A stretch of 12,990 nt of DNA from Nanosynbacter sp. (GTDB lineage: Bacteria > Patescibacteriota > Saccharimonadia > Saccharimonadales > Saccharimonadaceae). The position numbers were made by a program, and so were the translations under genes. The stretch's first letter is position 1. Each line of letters starts with the position of its first letter. The DNA lies in NCBI GenBank assembly GCA_015257705.1, contig JABZJR010000012.1, positions 1 to 12,990 of the forward strand, in the 5' to 3' direction. Shown one piece after another: positions 1 to 5,997 of this stretch. The notes under the pieces were generated by a model. It had not been told where the DNA came from, did no database searches, and saw nothing but the letters and a program-made list of their open reading frames with translations.

Positions 1-2
1 AA

Positions 3-59
3 GCAGAAGAGCAATTGAAGAGCGGCGCTTCAAAAATTGTGCCGCGAAAACGACGCTAG
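3..59 (+). CDS. Possible C-terminal end of an unidentified protein (partial at left edge)
   Basis: Reading from base 3 there is an open frame of 18 codons ending in TAG at 57-59, with a strongly basic end (…KIVPRKRR). It would converge on pth, whose stop lies 8 bases away. A basic tail is a common way for a protein to end, but the piece is too short to identify. The next frame is also open (to a TAA at 67-69), so the frame choice is uncertain. No minus-strand start is visible here. Confidence 0.3.
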   Translation, partial: AEEQLKSGASKIVPRKRR

Positions 60-66
60 AATCTGG

Positions 67-627
67 TTAATATTTTATACTGAACGGCTCGATAGTTCCG
101 TTGATAAACTTTTCTATCAAATTAATTGATTCGGGCAATATCCAGCTTTGGAGAATTTTCTGCTCATCTGAGTTGAACTTGCCTAGGACAAAATCTACGT
201 CACCAACTTGACGCCTAAGCAAATTATCTGTGCCAATACGAATATGCCAAAAATCTGATCCGACGTGGGCGTGAAGAGATTTTAATCCGTTGCTACCCGC
301 GTCTCGTCCGCCTTTGCGAGTTCGAATTTTACCAAAATCCAGCGCCGTGTCGTCGTGAATAATTAGTAAATCGTCCAATGTCAATTTGTAAAAATCTAAG
401 ATTGCTCGGGCGGAAATTCCGACCTCGTTGTAGAAAGTAGTTGGCTTAACTAGTAAAACTTTTTCTCCAGAGATGTTTGTTTCGGCAATATCTGCGGAAA
501 ATTTTGGCTTATTGCAAAAAACTGCATTATTCTCTGACGCAAATTTATCAATCACTAAAAACCCAGCATTATGCCTCGTGTTTGTGTATTTTTCGCCTGG
601 ATTTCCCAACGCTAAGATGACTTTCAT
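67..627 (-). CDS. pth: Peptidyl-tRNA hydrolase (Pth)
   Basis: Cytosolic enzyme that cleaves the ester bond of peptidyl-tRNAs dropped by ribosomes and so recycles tRNA. The 186 aa length is normal for bacterial Pth. The N-terminus LALGNPGEKY…TRHNAGF carries Asn9 and the catalytic His19. FYNEVG supplies Asn67, HDD at 91-93 gives the conserved Asp (Asp92 by position), and the GG…SNGLKSL stretch (106-118) gives Asn113. The residue before that Asn is Ser where E. coli has His113. The start is fixed by the motif at the extreme N-terminus and by a TGATATACT extended -10 ending 6 nt before the ATG, implying a leaderless transcript. It is divergent from the COG0523 GTPase gene, with only 43 bases between the two start codons. 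Confidence 0.97.
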   Translation of the reverse strand: MKVILALGNPGEKYTNTRHNAGFLVIDKFASENNAVFCNKPKFSADIAETNISGEKVLLVKPTTFYNEVGISARAILDFYKLTLDDLLIIHDDTALDFGKIRTRKGGRDAGSNGLKSLHAHVGSDFWHIRIGTDNLLRRQVGDVDFVLGKFNSDEQKILQSWILPESINLIEKFINGTIEPFSIKY

Positions 628-633
628 AGACTT

Positions 634-642
634 AGTATATCA
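634..642 (-). promoter_or_regulatory. Extended -10 promoter of pth
   Basis: On the minus strand TGA-TATACT is followed by 6 nt and then the pth ATG. The TGn extension fits an extended -10 promoter; no convincing -35 is seen. The expected transcription start falls on or next to the A of the ATG. Confidence 0.7.
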
Positions 643-658
643 CCTTGTGAAAATGACG

Positions 659-664
659 TATAAT
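659..664 (+). promoter_or_regulatory. -10 box of the COG0523 GTPase gene
   Basis: A perfect TATAAT is followed by 6 nt (AAGCAT) and the ATG at 671, again leaderless. No good -35 is visible at 15-19 nt upstream. It lies inside the 43-base gap shared with the opposing pth promoter, so two polymerases could not occupy both sites at once. Confidence 0.65.
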
Positions 665-670
665 AAGCAT

Positions 671-1639
671 ATGGCAAAACGTGACGATGATTTGGAATTT
701 AGCATTAATGCGCCGTTTGATGATGGGCGAGCGATTATCGATAAAGTTCCGCTGTATTTGGTGAACGGCTCGCTGGGCGCTGGGAAAACTAGTGTCCTTG
801 AGTTCTTATTGCAACAAAGTGACTATAAGGGCTCTCGGGTGATTGAGAATGAATATGCTAATGAAAACGTCGATGGTTATCGATTGGAAAAGTTGGCGGA
901 TATTGTGACGACTTTGGCTGGTGATTGTGTTTGTTGCTCGTCGAAGCACGCATTGACGCGAATGTTACTCGACTTTTGTCGCAATTCCCCCGCCCCAGTG
1001 TTTATTGAGGCGACTGGTGTGGCGCGAACGATGAATTTGGTTGAAAAATTGATTAATGTACAAATATTCAATAAGTATGAGTTGGCGCAGAGTTTTTATG
1101 TTATTGACGCACATGAGATTTTACATGGAATTGAGCCGGCGCATGAAATTGAGTTGCAAGCGGCGGACATGATTTTAGTGACCAAAGAAGATTTGCTAAG
1201 TGACGACGAGCGATTGCAATATGAATCCAAGCTGAGCTCCCTGCCTTACGGAAAAATATTGAGCGCGCCACGAGGTAAATTTGATATCAATAAAATGACC
1301 ACGCCGTCAGGACTACTAACGTTTTTTGATAAGTACGATGGCGAGTTGGTCGTGCCGGATAATCCGACGTATGCCGTGCTGGATGTTTCTGGTATGAAAA
1401 TTGCTGCGGCGACTCTGGAAAAAATTTGGCCGGAACTTTTTGATGCTTATAAACTCAGGCGAATGAAGGGCTGTTTTATTGATAATAATGGCGCGCGGCA
1501 TCATTTGGAGGCGACGGAAAATCAGATTCAAATAGCTAATTCTGCGGCGGAAGAGCCAGCAAAAATTGTGCTAATTGGTGAACGTGCGGACGAAATTACG
1601 CGTGAAGTTTTGTCTGCGCAATTGATGATGTTTGAATAA
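671..1639 (+). CDS. G3E-family GTPase, CobW/COG0523 metallochaperone type
   Basis: P-loop GTPase of the G3E family, whose COG0523 members insert or deliver metals (zinc, cobalt, nickel) to client proteins. The Walker A is GSLGAGKTS (residues 33-41). The family hallmark CxCC is present as CVCC (86-89). The FIEATG stretch (111-116) matches the switch/Walker B region, and TKED (171-174) is the guanine-specificity motif. Residues from about 235 to the end look like a compact CobW C-terminal domain. The protein is 322 aa from the start chosen here. The frame is open back to an ATG at 473, but that would run through pth and the promoter. ATG 653 is in frame but overlaps the -10 box. ATG 671 gives a normal N-terminus 6 nt after TATAAT. 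The client and metal cannot be read from the sequence. Confidence 0.9.
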   Translation: MAKRDDDLEFSINAPFDDGRAIIDKVPLYLVNGSLGAGKTSVLEFLLQQSDYKGSRVIENEYANENVDGYRLEKLADIVTTLAGDCVCCSSKHALTRMLLDFCRNSPAPVFIEATGVARTMNLVEKLINVQIFNKYELAQSFYVIDAHEILHGIEPAHEIELQAADMILVTKEDLLSDDERLQYESKLSSLPYGKILSAPRGKFDINKMTTPSGLLTFFDKYDGELVVPDNPTYAVLDVSGMKIAAATLEKIWPELFDAYKLRRMKGCFIDNNGARHHLEATENQIQIANSAAEEPAKIVLIGERADEITREVLSAQLMMFE

Positions 1640-1670
1640 AAGTTCGCTTTCGTCGTTTCCGACTCATCAG

Positions 1671-1688
1671 CATAGATACGCATCTATG
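1671..1688. repeat. Small perfect hairpin after the GTPase gene
   Basis: CATAGAT and ATCTATG (7 bp arms) around a 4-nt loop, 31 bases after the GTPase stop. There is no T-run after it, so it may be a 3' mRNA stabiliser or part of the terminator region rather than a terminator itself. Confidence 0.45.
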
Positions 1689-1718
1689 GAGCGAATACAG
1701 CTAAGATTCGTTATAAAA

Positions 1719-1796
1719 GAAAATAGCCCGCTCGAAAACGTGCTCAAGCCGAAAACTGGATTCAATATTGAGTCTATTTTCGAGCGAGCTATTTTC
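1719..1796. terminator. Long imperfect inverted repeat between convergent genes, probable bidirectional terminator
   Basis: Outer arms of 20 bases at 1719-1738 and 1777-1796 pair with one mismatch. Inside them CTCAA (1743-1747) can pair with TTGAG (1768-1772). The arms begin and end in A/T runs (GAAAATAG… and …CTATTTTC), so a T-rich 3' end follows the stem on either strand. It lies between the stop of the GTPase gene (+) and the stop of the glycine-zipper gene (-), where a shared terminator is expected. The region 1640-1804 has an open frame from a TTG on the + strand, but it has no start signal and runs through the stem, so I do not call it. Confidence 0.6.
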
Positions 1797-1800
1797 GAGC
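1774..1800. repeat. Short tandem repeat CTATTTTCGAGC x2
   Basis: The 12-mer CTATTTTCGAGC occurs at 1774-1785 and again at 1789-1800 (period 15). The right arm of the long inverted repeat lies within it. Confidence 0.6.
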
Positions 1801-1813
1801 AGGCTTACGCCTG
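1800..1813. repeat. Hairpin spanning the stop of the glycine-zipper gene
   Basis: CAGGC and GCCTG arms enclose a 4-base loop that contains the TAA stop codon of the minus-strand gene ending at 1805. It stands next to the long inverted repeat and is probably part of the same 3' end structure. Confidence 0.45.
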
Positions 1814-2050
1814 ACTATCAGCAGGAGGGTTGTCCCTCTTGCCGTTGCACCAGATGCGCCGCCACGCAGCGGCTCCGGCTGTTCCAGCTCCGACAACTGC
1901 TCCAATCGGAGCAGTTGTGGCAACGGGAACTCCCGCCGCCTTACCAATGAGTCCTCCTGCGAGGGCTCCTGTAAGCCCTCCTGCCACGGCGGACCCGATA
2001 GTCACGCCAATGGCTGCGAGCAGCATGAGTTTGAGGAATCCTTCCAGCAT
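1805..2050 (-). CDS. Small glycine-zipper membrane protein (81 aa)
   Basis: I do not recognise the family. Residues 5-35 are hydrophobic and rich in Gly/Ala in GxxxG spacing (GSAVAGGLTGALAGGLIGKA), a second Gly/Ala/Val stretch follows (about 40-63), and the tail is polar with WRRIWCNGKRDN. Glycine zippers of this kind occur in small membrane-inserting proteins, lysis or bacteriocin-like peptides and envelope proteins; which applies is unknown. The ATG is preceded by GGAAGGA with 7 nt spacing. A -35/-10 pair lies about 95 bases upstream, so unlike its neighbours this gene has a real 5' leader. The coding stretch is visibly GC-richer than the flanks, suggesting transfer or strong composition constraint. 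The opposite strand is also open (1830-2120), but its Pro/Ala-rich product looks like the antisense of Gly/Ala codons. Confidence 0.65.
   Translation of the reverse strand: MLEGFLKLMLLAAIGVTIGSAVAGGLTGALAGGLIGKAAGVPVATTAPIGAVVGAGTAGAAAWRRIWCNGKRDNPPADSQA
1893..1918. repeat. Perfect 11-bp inverted repeat inside the glycine-zipper gene
   Basis: ACAACTGCTCC and GGAGCAGTTGT are perfectly complementary around a 4-base loop. On the minus strand the element encodes TTAPIGAV, so the symmetry is built into codons for the linker between the two hydrophobic stretches. Confidence 0.6.
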
Positions 2051-2072
2051 GGGACTGTCCTTCCAGTTGGGC

Positions 2073-2091
2073 GGAGGATTTATTTTCCTCC
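2073..2091 (-). promoter_or_regulatory. Leader hairpin GGAGGA/TCCTCC upstream of the glycine-zipper gene
   Basis: On the minus strand GGAGGA pairs with TCCTCC across a 7-nt A/T loop. It sits in the 5' leader, 22 bases before the start codon, and the left arm is a perfect Shine-Dalgarno core with no start codon behind it. It could sequester a ribosome or simply be a leader structure. Confidence 0.4.
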
Positions 2092-2113
2092 AACGATGTG
2101 TCGAATTTGACGC

Positions 2114-2143
2114 AAGCTAACACACATTGTGAAAGCTAATACA
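2114..2143 (-). repeat. Direct repeat TGTRTTAGCTT x2 just after the glycine-zipper -10 box
   Basis: On the minus strand TGTATTAGCTT (2143-2133) is followed 19 bases on by TGTGTTAGCTT (2124-2114), one mismatch in 11. The pair begins directly after the proposed -10 box, so it would cover the transcription start and could be an operator. Confidence 0.4.
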
Positions 2144-2172
2144 TATATATCACTAATAGAATAAAATGTCAA
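2144..2172 (-). promoter_or_regulatory. Promoter of the glycine-zipper gene
   Basis: On the minus strand TTGACA (2172-2167), a 17-nt spacer and TATATA (2149-2144). This is the only perfect -35 hexamer I place with good spacing in the window. A second TTGACA lies just upstream (2185-2180) without a good -10. Transcription would begin near 2137 and give a leader of roughly 90 nt. Confidence 0.55.
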
Positions 2173-2195
2173 TAGATTTTGTCAAAAATGTGGTA

Positions 2196-3629
2196 TTATA
2201 TGCCTTTTTCAGCGTTCTTGGCCTGCTTGTAGGCTTTGGTGACTGGCGCCAGACCGCGCGCAACGCGTTCACGATTGGCTTTTAATTGCTTTTCGTCACG
2301 GAAAGACATTTTAATCGGCGTTCCCGCAAAATTGAAAGCTTCACGTAAAGTTCGCTCCAGATAACGTTTATAGCTCCAGTGGACAAATTTCAGATTGCTA
2401 CCGTAAATAACAAACCACGGCGGAGCAACGTCCGTCTGGACAATGTAGCGCAGTTTCGGATGTGAGTTTTTCAGGCCAGCTGGCGGATGTGCGGCGATGG
2501 CTTTCTGTAAAATGTCGTTTAAGGCGCGAGTTTTACATTCTTGGCGACGACGTTTATAAATATCAAGCGCTAGGTCGAATAACTTGGCGACATTCTGCCC
2601 TGTGACGGAAGAAGTGAATATTAATGGCGCGTACGGCGTGAACTTGAAGTTATAGCTGATTTGTGGCGCGATTTCATCGTGCGTGTAAGCGTCTTTACCT
2701 TCGACGGAGTCCCATTTACTGACGACCAGAACAAGCCCCTTGCCCGCCTCGTCAATAATTCCAGCTAGGCGCTGATCCAATTGAACGTTAAGCTCATTGA
2801 CGTCCATAAGAAGCAGACAAACATCGGCTTCGTTGATCGCTTGCATGGTGCGAAGAACTGAGAACTTTTCAATTCCCGTTTCTTGCTTTCCTTGGCGGCG
2901 AATCCCAGCGGTGTCGAGCAGCTCAATTGTCTGACCGTGATAACGAACCTGAACGCGGTTGACGTCGCGAGTTGTGCCGGCGACGTTGGCGACGATGGCT
3001 TGCTGCTTGCCCGCCAAAGTATTGAACAGATTACTCTTTCCGACATTCGGGCGGCCGATTAGTGCAACACGAATGATGTCGTCAGGCGCGGTTTCGGTGG
3101 CTGGTGGAATAAGTTCGGCAATGCTGTCAAGAAGCTCCGAAATACCAATGCTATGCTCGGCAGAGGTCTTTATGATGTTTTTAATGCCGAGTCGCTTGAA
3201 TTCGTCGATAGAAAGAGAGCCTTTTAAGTCTGCTTTATTGGCGATTAGAATGACTGGCTTGCCACTTTTTAGGGCTTTTTTGGCCAATTGTCGATCGGCG
3301 TCAGAAGGGTATGCGGTGGAGTCGACGGTTACGAGGATTACGTCAGCGGCGGCGGAAGCATCAGCGATTTGGTCCTGAATGGTCGCCTCAAATTCGTCCT
3401 CGGCAGTTTTCAGTCCGGCTGTATCGATGAGCCAAAATTGCGAATAGTCATCTGACGGCGCAGAATCTACGCTGCGTCGTTTGTACGAGACTTTACCAAC
3501 GACATTGTCGCGTGTCGTGCCAGCTTCCCTGGCGACGATGGCCGTGCGAGAGCGCGTCAAGCGATTAAATAGTGAGCTTTTGCCGACGTTGGCTTGCCCG
3601 ATGATGGCGACTGTTGGTAGTTTAGACAT
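2196..3629 (-). CDS. der: GTPase Der (EngA), double G-domain ribosome assembly factor
   Basis: Essential GTPase needed for maturation of the 50S subunit; cytosolic and ribosome-associated. The 477 aa protein shows the diagnostic tandem G domains. The first has GQANVGKS (11-18), DTAG (69-72) and NKAD (131-134). The second has GRPNVGKS (192-199), DTAG (239-242) and SKWD (304-307). The C-terminal KH-like domain follows, with the conserved NSHPKLRY region near 395-402. Domain 1 has GQA where GRP is usual in G1, and a short insertion (KRRSVDSAPSDD) before DTAG. The length suits Der with a basic tail. The ATG at 3629 is 8 nt behind TGCTATAAT, so the mRNA is probably almost leaderless. It follows the orphan 163-codon gene on the same strand, whose stop overlaps der's promoter region. 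Confidence 0.97.
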   Translation of the reverse strand: MSKLPTVAIIGQANVGKSSLFNRLTRSRTAIVAREAGTTRDNVVGKVSYKRRSVDSAPSDDYSQFWLIDTAGLKTAEDEFEATIQDQIADASAAADVILVTVDSTAYPSDADRQLAKKALKSGKPVILIANKADLKGSLSIDEFKRLGIKNIIKTSAEHSIGISELLDSIAELIPPATETAPDDIIRVALIGRPNVGKSNLFNTLAGKQQAIVANVAGTTRDVNRVQVRYHGQTIELLDTAGIRRQGKQETGIEKFSVLRTMQAINEADVCLLLMDVNELNVQLDQRLAGIIDEAGKGLVLVVSKWDSVEGKDAYTHDEIAPQISYNFKFTPYAPLIFTSSVTGQNVAKLFDLALDIYKRRRQECKTRALNDILQKAIAAHPPAGLKNSHPKLRYIVQTDVAPPWFVIYGSNLKFVHWSYKRYLERTLREAFNFAGTPIKMSFRDEKQLKANRERVARGLAPVTKAYKQAKNAEKGI

Positions 3630-3637
3630 GATTGTAT

Positions 3638-3646
3638 ATTATAGCA
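3638..3646 (-). promoter_or_regulatory. Extended -10 promoter of der
   Basis: On the minus strand TGC-TATAAT is followed by 8 nt and the der ATG. It is a consensus extended -10, so the lack of a clear -35 is not a concern. It begins 4 bases after the stop of the upstream gene, giving der its own promoter. Confidence 0.75.
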
Positions 3647-3649
3647 GTT

Positions 3650-4141
3650 TTAAGACATTTTGGCGAGCACACTGTTTATGTAAGCCTCGCACGGACGAAT
3701 TATTTTCAGGAAATCCTCAAAACATCTCAGGCCGATTTTTGCTATGAATTTCTCGGTCTCTACGACTCGCCTATATCCCTCGTTATCGCTATTATATTTG
3801 TGGATGTAGGCCTTTGGAGATTCTTCGTTAATTGGATTTGGGTAAAGTGTTATGTAGTAATTTTCTTTAGGGTTATTTATGCAGTAGTAAGTGTTATTGT
3901 CGTCATCTTTGAACGCTACGGATATGGGATATTCAAATTTTGTAGTATATTTCTCAACCTCTTTAATGAGTTCGATGTAAGCGTAGATTTGGTTTTCTAG
4001 GAATTTTGGTAAAATGTTGGACTTATCTTTCTCATAGAACAGTTTTTCTATGGTATCCGATCTTTCTTCCTTAAGGTTGCATACGACTGCTCTTAGTTTT
4101 TCTGAGGACAAGGGTTCAGATTCGCGCCCTAGCGTTTCCAT
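3650..4141 (-). CDS. Hypothetical soluble protein (163 aa)
   Basis: No family recognised. The protein is charged, with no signal peptide or membrane segment. The first 75 residues are helical-looking and rich in Lys/Glu (EKLRAVVCNLKEERSDTIEK; LIKEVEKY). The middle (about 70-115) alternates like beta strands with aromatic residues (YYCINN, YYITLYP), and the end returns to helix (FEDFLKIIR). This alpha-beta-alpha outline with Tyr-rich strands is compatible with a small protein-binding fold but does not prove one. The coding is AT-richer than der and the rluB-type gene on either side. The ATG at 4141 is 6 nt after TGTAAT on the minus strand, a weak but correctly placed leaderless -10. There is no Shine-Dalgarno. 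Confidence 0.75.
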   Translation of the reverse strand: METLGRESEPLSSEKLRAVVCNLKEERSDTIEKLFYEKDKSNILPKFLENQIYAYIELIKEVEKYTTKFEYPISVAFKDDDNNTYYCINNPKENYYITLYPNPINEESPKAYIHKYNSDNEGYRRVVETEKFIAKIGLRCFEDFLKIIRPCEAYINSVLAKMS

Positions 4142-4147
4142 TTTGCA

Positions 4148-4153
4148 ATTACA
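4148..4153 (-). promoter_or_regulatory. Probable -10 box of the 163-aa hypothetical gene
   Basis: TGTAAT on the minus strand, then 6 nt, then ATG. It departs from TATAAT at one base and has no -35. It is supported mainly by matching the placement seen at neighbouring genes. Confidence 0.4.
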
Positions 4154-4224
4154 CTTTCTATCAAATTTAGCATAAAAGCTATATTACAATATTTACCGTA
4201 AAATGTAAAGAGCCGCGGAGTAAA

Positions 4225-4932
4225 TTATGAATTCGTGAATTTCTCTTCTCGCCATTCGCCTCTCTTGAGGTCACCGAGCGAATAATTGCCAAAGTTTGTT
4301 CTGTGGAGTTTTTTAACAGTGTAGCCTAACGCATCGAAAGTTCGCCGAATTTGACGATTCCTTCCCTCGCTCATTTCCACTATCCAGCGATAATCATCGC
4401 CTTCGTGTTGTCTTTCTAGCGTCAATTGACTGCGTCCGTCAGGAAGCTGCACGCCAAAATCATTGATCATCTGGCGATGTAGAGGTTGTAATGGTTGGTC
4501 GATCGTGACGAGATATCGCTTAATTTTATAAAACGACGGATGCGTCATGCTGTGCGCAAAATCGCCGTCGTTCGTCATGAGAATCAGCCCGGAGCTGTCT
4601 TTATCCAGGCGACCAACAGGTTTTAAGTGGCGAAGGTTTTTTGGTAGCAATTTGTAGATTGTCGGAACACCGCCCTGAGAGGCGCGCGAACATAAGTATC
4701 CTGTTGGTTTATGTAGGATAATGAGCTGTTTGGACTTCAATTCTAGCAATTTGCCGTTATAGGAAATTTTATTTGCGTCAGAAATTTGTTGGCCCAATCT
4801 GGCGGGCTGACCGTCAATAGTAATCTTCCCTTTTTCTATCAATTCGTCGGCCTTCCGCCTGGAAACACCCAAGCACAGCGCCACGAATTTGTTGAGGCGC
4901 CAAGATTCTTGCTTTGTGTCTGGGTTTATCAT
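4225..4932 (-). CDS. RluB/RsuA-family pseudouridine synthase
   Basis: Isomerises a specific uridine in rRNA to pseudouridine. An N-terminal S4 RNA-binding domain (about 11-58: RLNKFVALCLGVSRRKADEL) is followed by the catalytic domain with GRLDKDSSGL (107-116), Asp110 being the nucleophile. The family's EGRNRQIRR motif is at 189-197. The length of 235 aa suits the RsuA/RluB/RluE/RluF group; which uridine is modified (16S 516 or 23S 2605 in E. coli numbering) cannot be told from motifs alone. The ATG overlaps the TGA of the upstream REC gene as ATGA. There is no Shine-Dalgarno, so translation is probably coupled to that gene. It is the last gene of the kinase-REC operon, a curious link of signalling with rRNA modification. 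Confidence 0.93.
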   Translation of the reverse strand: MINPDTKQESWRLNKFVALCLGVSRRKADELIEKGKITIDGQPARLGQQISDANKISYNGKLLELKSKQLIILHKPTGYLCSRASQGGVPTIYKLLPKNLRHLKPVGRLDKDSSGLILMTNDGDFAHSMTHPSFYKIKRYLVTIDQPLQPLHRQMINDFGVQLPDGRSQLTLERQHEGDDYRWIVEMSEGRNRQIRRTFDALGYTVKKLHRTNFGNYSLGDLKRGEWREEKFTNS

Positions 4933-5945
4933 TGTTGTGGATTTATCGGTGGAAATTGTGTCGGCTGAGGAGATTCTGATAGTTGATGCGGAATGTTTTG
5001 TTCTTGAGGCTGTTCTTGGACGGAGGGTATTGCGCTAGCTTGCTCAATAGGATTTGGTACTGGCTGAGGTGTCGGAATTGGTTGCGGTGCTGGAGTCTGT
5101 ACTGGTTGAGGCTCTGGAGTTGGTTGTGAAATTCTCTGTGTATTGTCTAATTCTTCTGCCATAAGTTTAGAGATGTCTACCGAATTCTGAGAATCGTCAG
5201 CTGGTAAAGGTTGAATAATGCGGTCACCAAGCCCTGAAGGTCGCGGCGCAGGTGATGAAAATGGCGCCATAGGTTGTGGTAGCGTTGCTGGCTGCTGCTG
5301 AGGTGTCGGAATTGGTTGCGGTGCTGGAGTCTGTACTGGTTGAGGTAGTGGTTGCGGCGCTGGAGCAAATGCTTGTTGTGGATGTTGTTGTACAAGTGGA
5401 TTTACTACAGGAGCTGTTGGCGTTGCAGCGGGGGCGGCTGGTTGTGGTGACAATGAAGAAATATCAGGTCTAGTAACTGGCTGCGGCGCTGCTGGAGTTG
5501 GCTGAGGTGCTGGAGTGGCTGGCTCATATGTATGAGCTGGTTGTGAAACTGGCACTGGATTTGTGCCGACTCCCGGAAGATCTCCCAAGGTTTCGTGAAC
5601 TGCCCTCACGACGTCTTCTATTCCCACCTGAGACTTCACCAAGTATTTATCAGCGCCAAGTTGCTCGCCGCGTTTTCGCTGATCTTCTGATGATAGTGCG
5701 GTCATGATAATCACTTTAACGTCTTTTGTTTCTGTCGTTGAGCGTAAAATGTCCAACATATCAAATCCGGAAATTTTCGGCATCATCACGTCGCTTAGGA
5801 TTAATCGCGGACGTTCTTTAATTGCCATGGCCAGAGCTTCTTCGCCGTCGCCCGCCGAAACGATATCGTAGCCCTCCGCCAAAAGTCGTACGCCGTAAAT
5901 TTCGCGTAAGCTTTTGTCGTCCTCAACCAGTAAAATTTTTGTCAT
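4929..5945 (-). CDS. Response regulator: REC domain with long Pro/Gln-rich tail
   Basis: Two-component receiver paired with the kinase directly upstream. The REC domain covers residues 1-120: acidic pair Asp9/Asp10, phosphoacceptor Asp52 in ILSDVMMP, Thr82 and Lys104 in YLVKS. All five key positions are present, so it should be phosphorylatable. No DNA-binding or enzymatic domain follows. Residues about 125-338 are low complexity (Pro, Gln, Ala, Thr) with repeats such as PVQTPAPQPIPTPQ, interrupted by one less disordered segment, VDISKLMAEELDNTQ, near residue 250. Output is probably through protein binding. A TATAGT box ends 8 nt before the ATG, so it may be transcribed on its own as well as from the kinase promoter; no Shine-Dalgarno is present. 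The kinase stop is 52 bases upstream. Confidence 0.92.
   Translation of the reverse strand: MTKILLVEDDKSLREIYGVRLLAEGYDIVSAGDGEEALAMAIKERPRLILSDVMMPKISGFDMLDILRSTTETKDVKVIIMTALSSEDQRKRGEQLGADKYLVKSQVGIEDVVRAVHETLGDLPGVGTNPVPVSQPAHTYEPATPAPQPTPAAPQPVTRPDISSLSPQPAAPAATPTAPVVNPLVQQHPQQAFAPAPQPLPQPVQTPAPQPIPTPQQQPATLPQPMAPFSSPAPRPSGLGDRIIQPLPADDSQNSVDISKLMAEELDNTQRISQPTPEPQPVQTPAPQPIPTPQPVPNPIEQASAIPSVQEQPQEQNIPHQLSESPQPTQFPPINPQQ
5063..5345. repeat. Two identical 49-bp direct repeats in the REC-tail coding sequence
   Basis: Bases 5063-5111 and 5297-5345 are identical over 49 bases. The offset of 234 bases is a multiple of three, so both copies encode PQPVQTPAPQPIPTPQ in the Pro/Gln tail. Identity at the nucleotide level points to recent duplication or gene conversion, and the tail could vary in length between strains by slippage or recombination. 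Confidence 0.9.
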
Positions 5946-5953
5946 ATATTTAT

Positions 5954-5959
5954 ACTATA
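5954..5959 (-). promoter_or_regulatory. Possible internal -10 box for the REC gene
   Basis: TATAGT on the minus strand ends 8 nt before the ATG at 5945. A TTGTCA lies too close (9 nt) to act as its -35. It is suggested by the window-wide leaderless pattern; read-through from the kinase gene is equally possible. Confidence 0.4.
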
Positions 5960-5997
5960 CTGAAGTTTTGACAAAAAATCCATAGTCCTTATGCTTA

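Noticed and set aside
473..670. N-terminal extension of the COG0523 GTPase frame back to an ATG at 473
   Set aside because: It runs antisense through pth and over both promoters; the family N-terminus is complete from 671.
1632..1814. Open + strand frame after the GTPase gene
   Set aside because: It starts with TTG inside the end of the previous gene, has no SD or promoter, and passes through the inverted repeat; its sequence resembles no protein.
1830..2120. Pro/Ala-rich + strand ORF opposite the glycine-zipper gene
   Set aside because: It is what the antisense of Gly/Ala codons gives; the minus strand has promoter, SD and a coherent membrane protein.
2959..3378. Long ORF opposite der
   Set aside because: Shadow frame of the second and first G domains; der is unambiguous.
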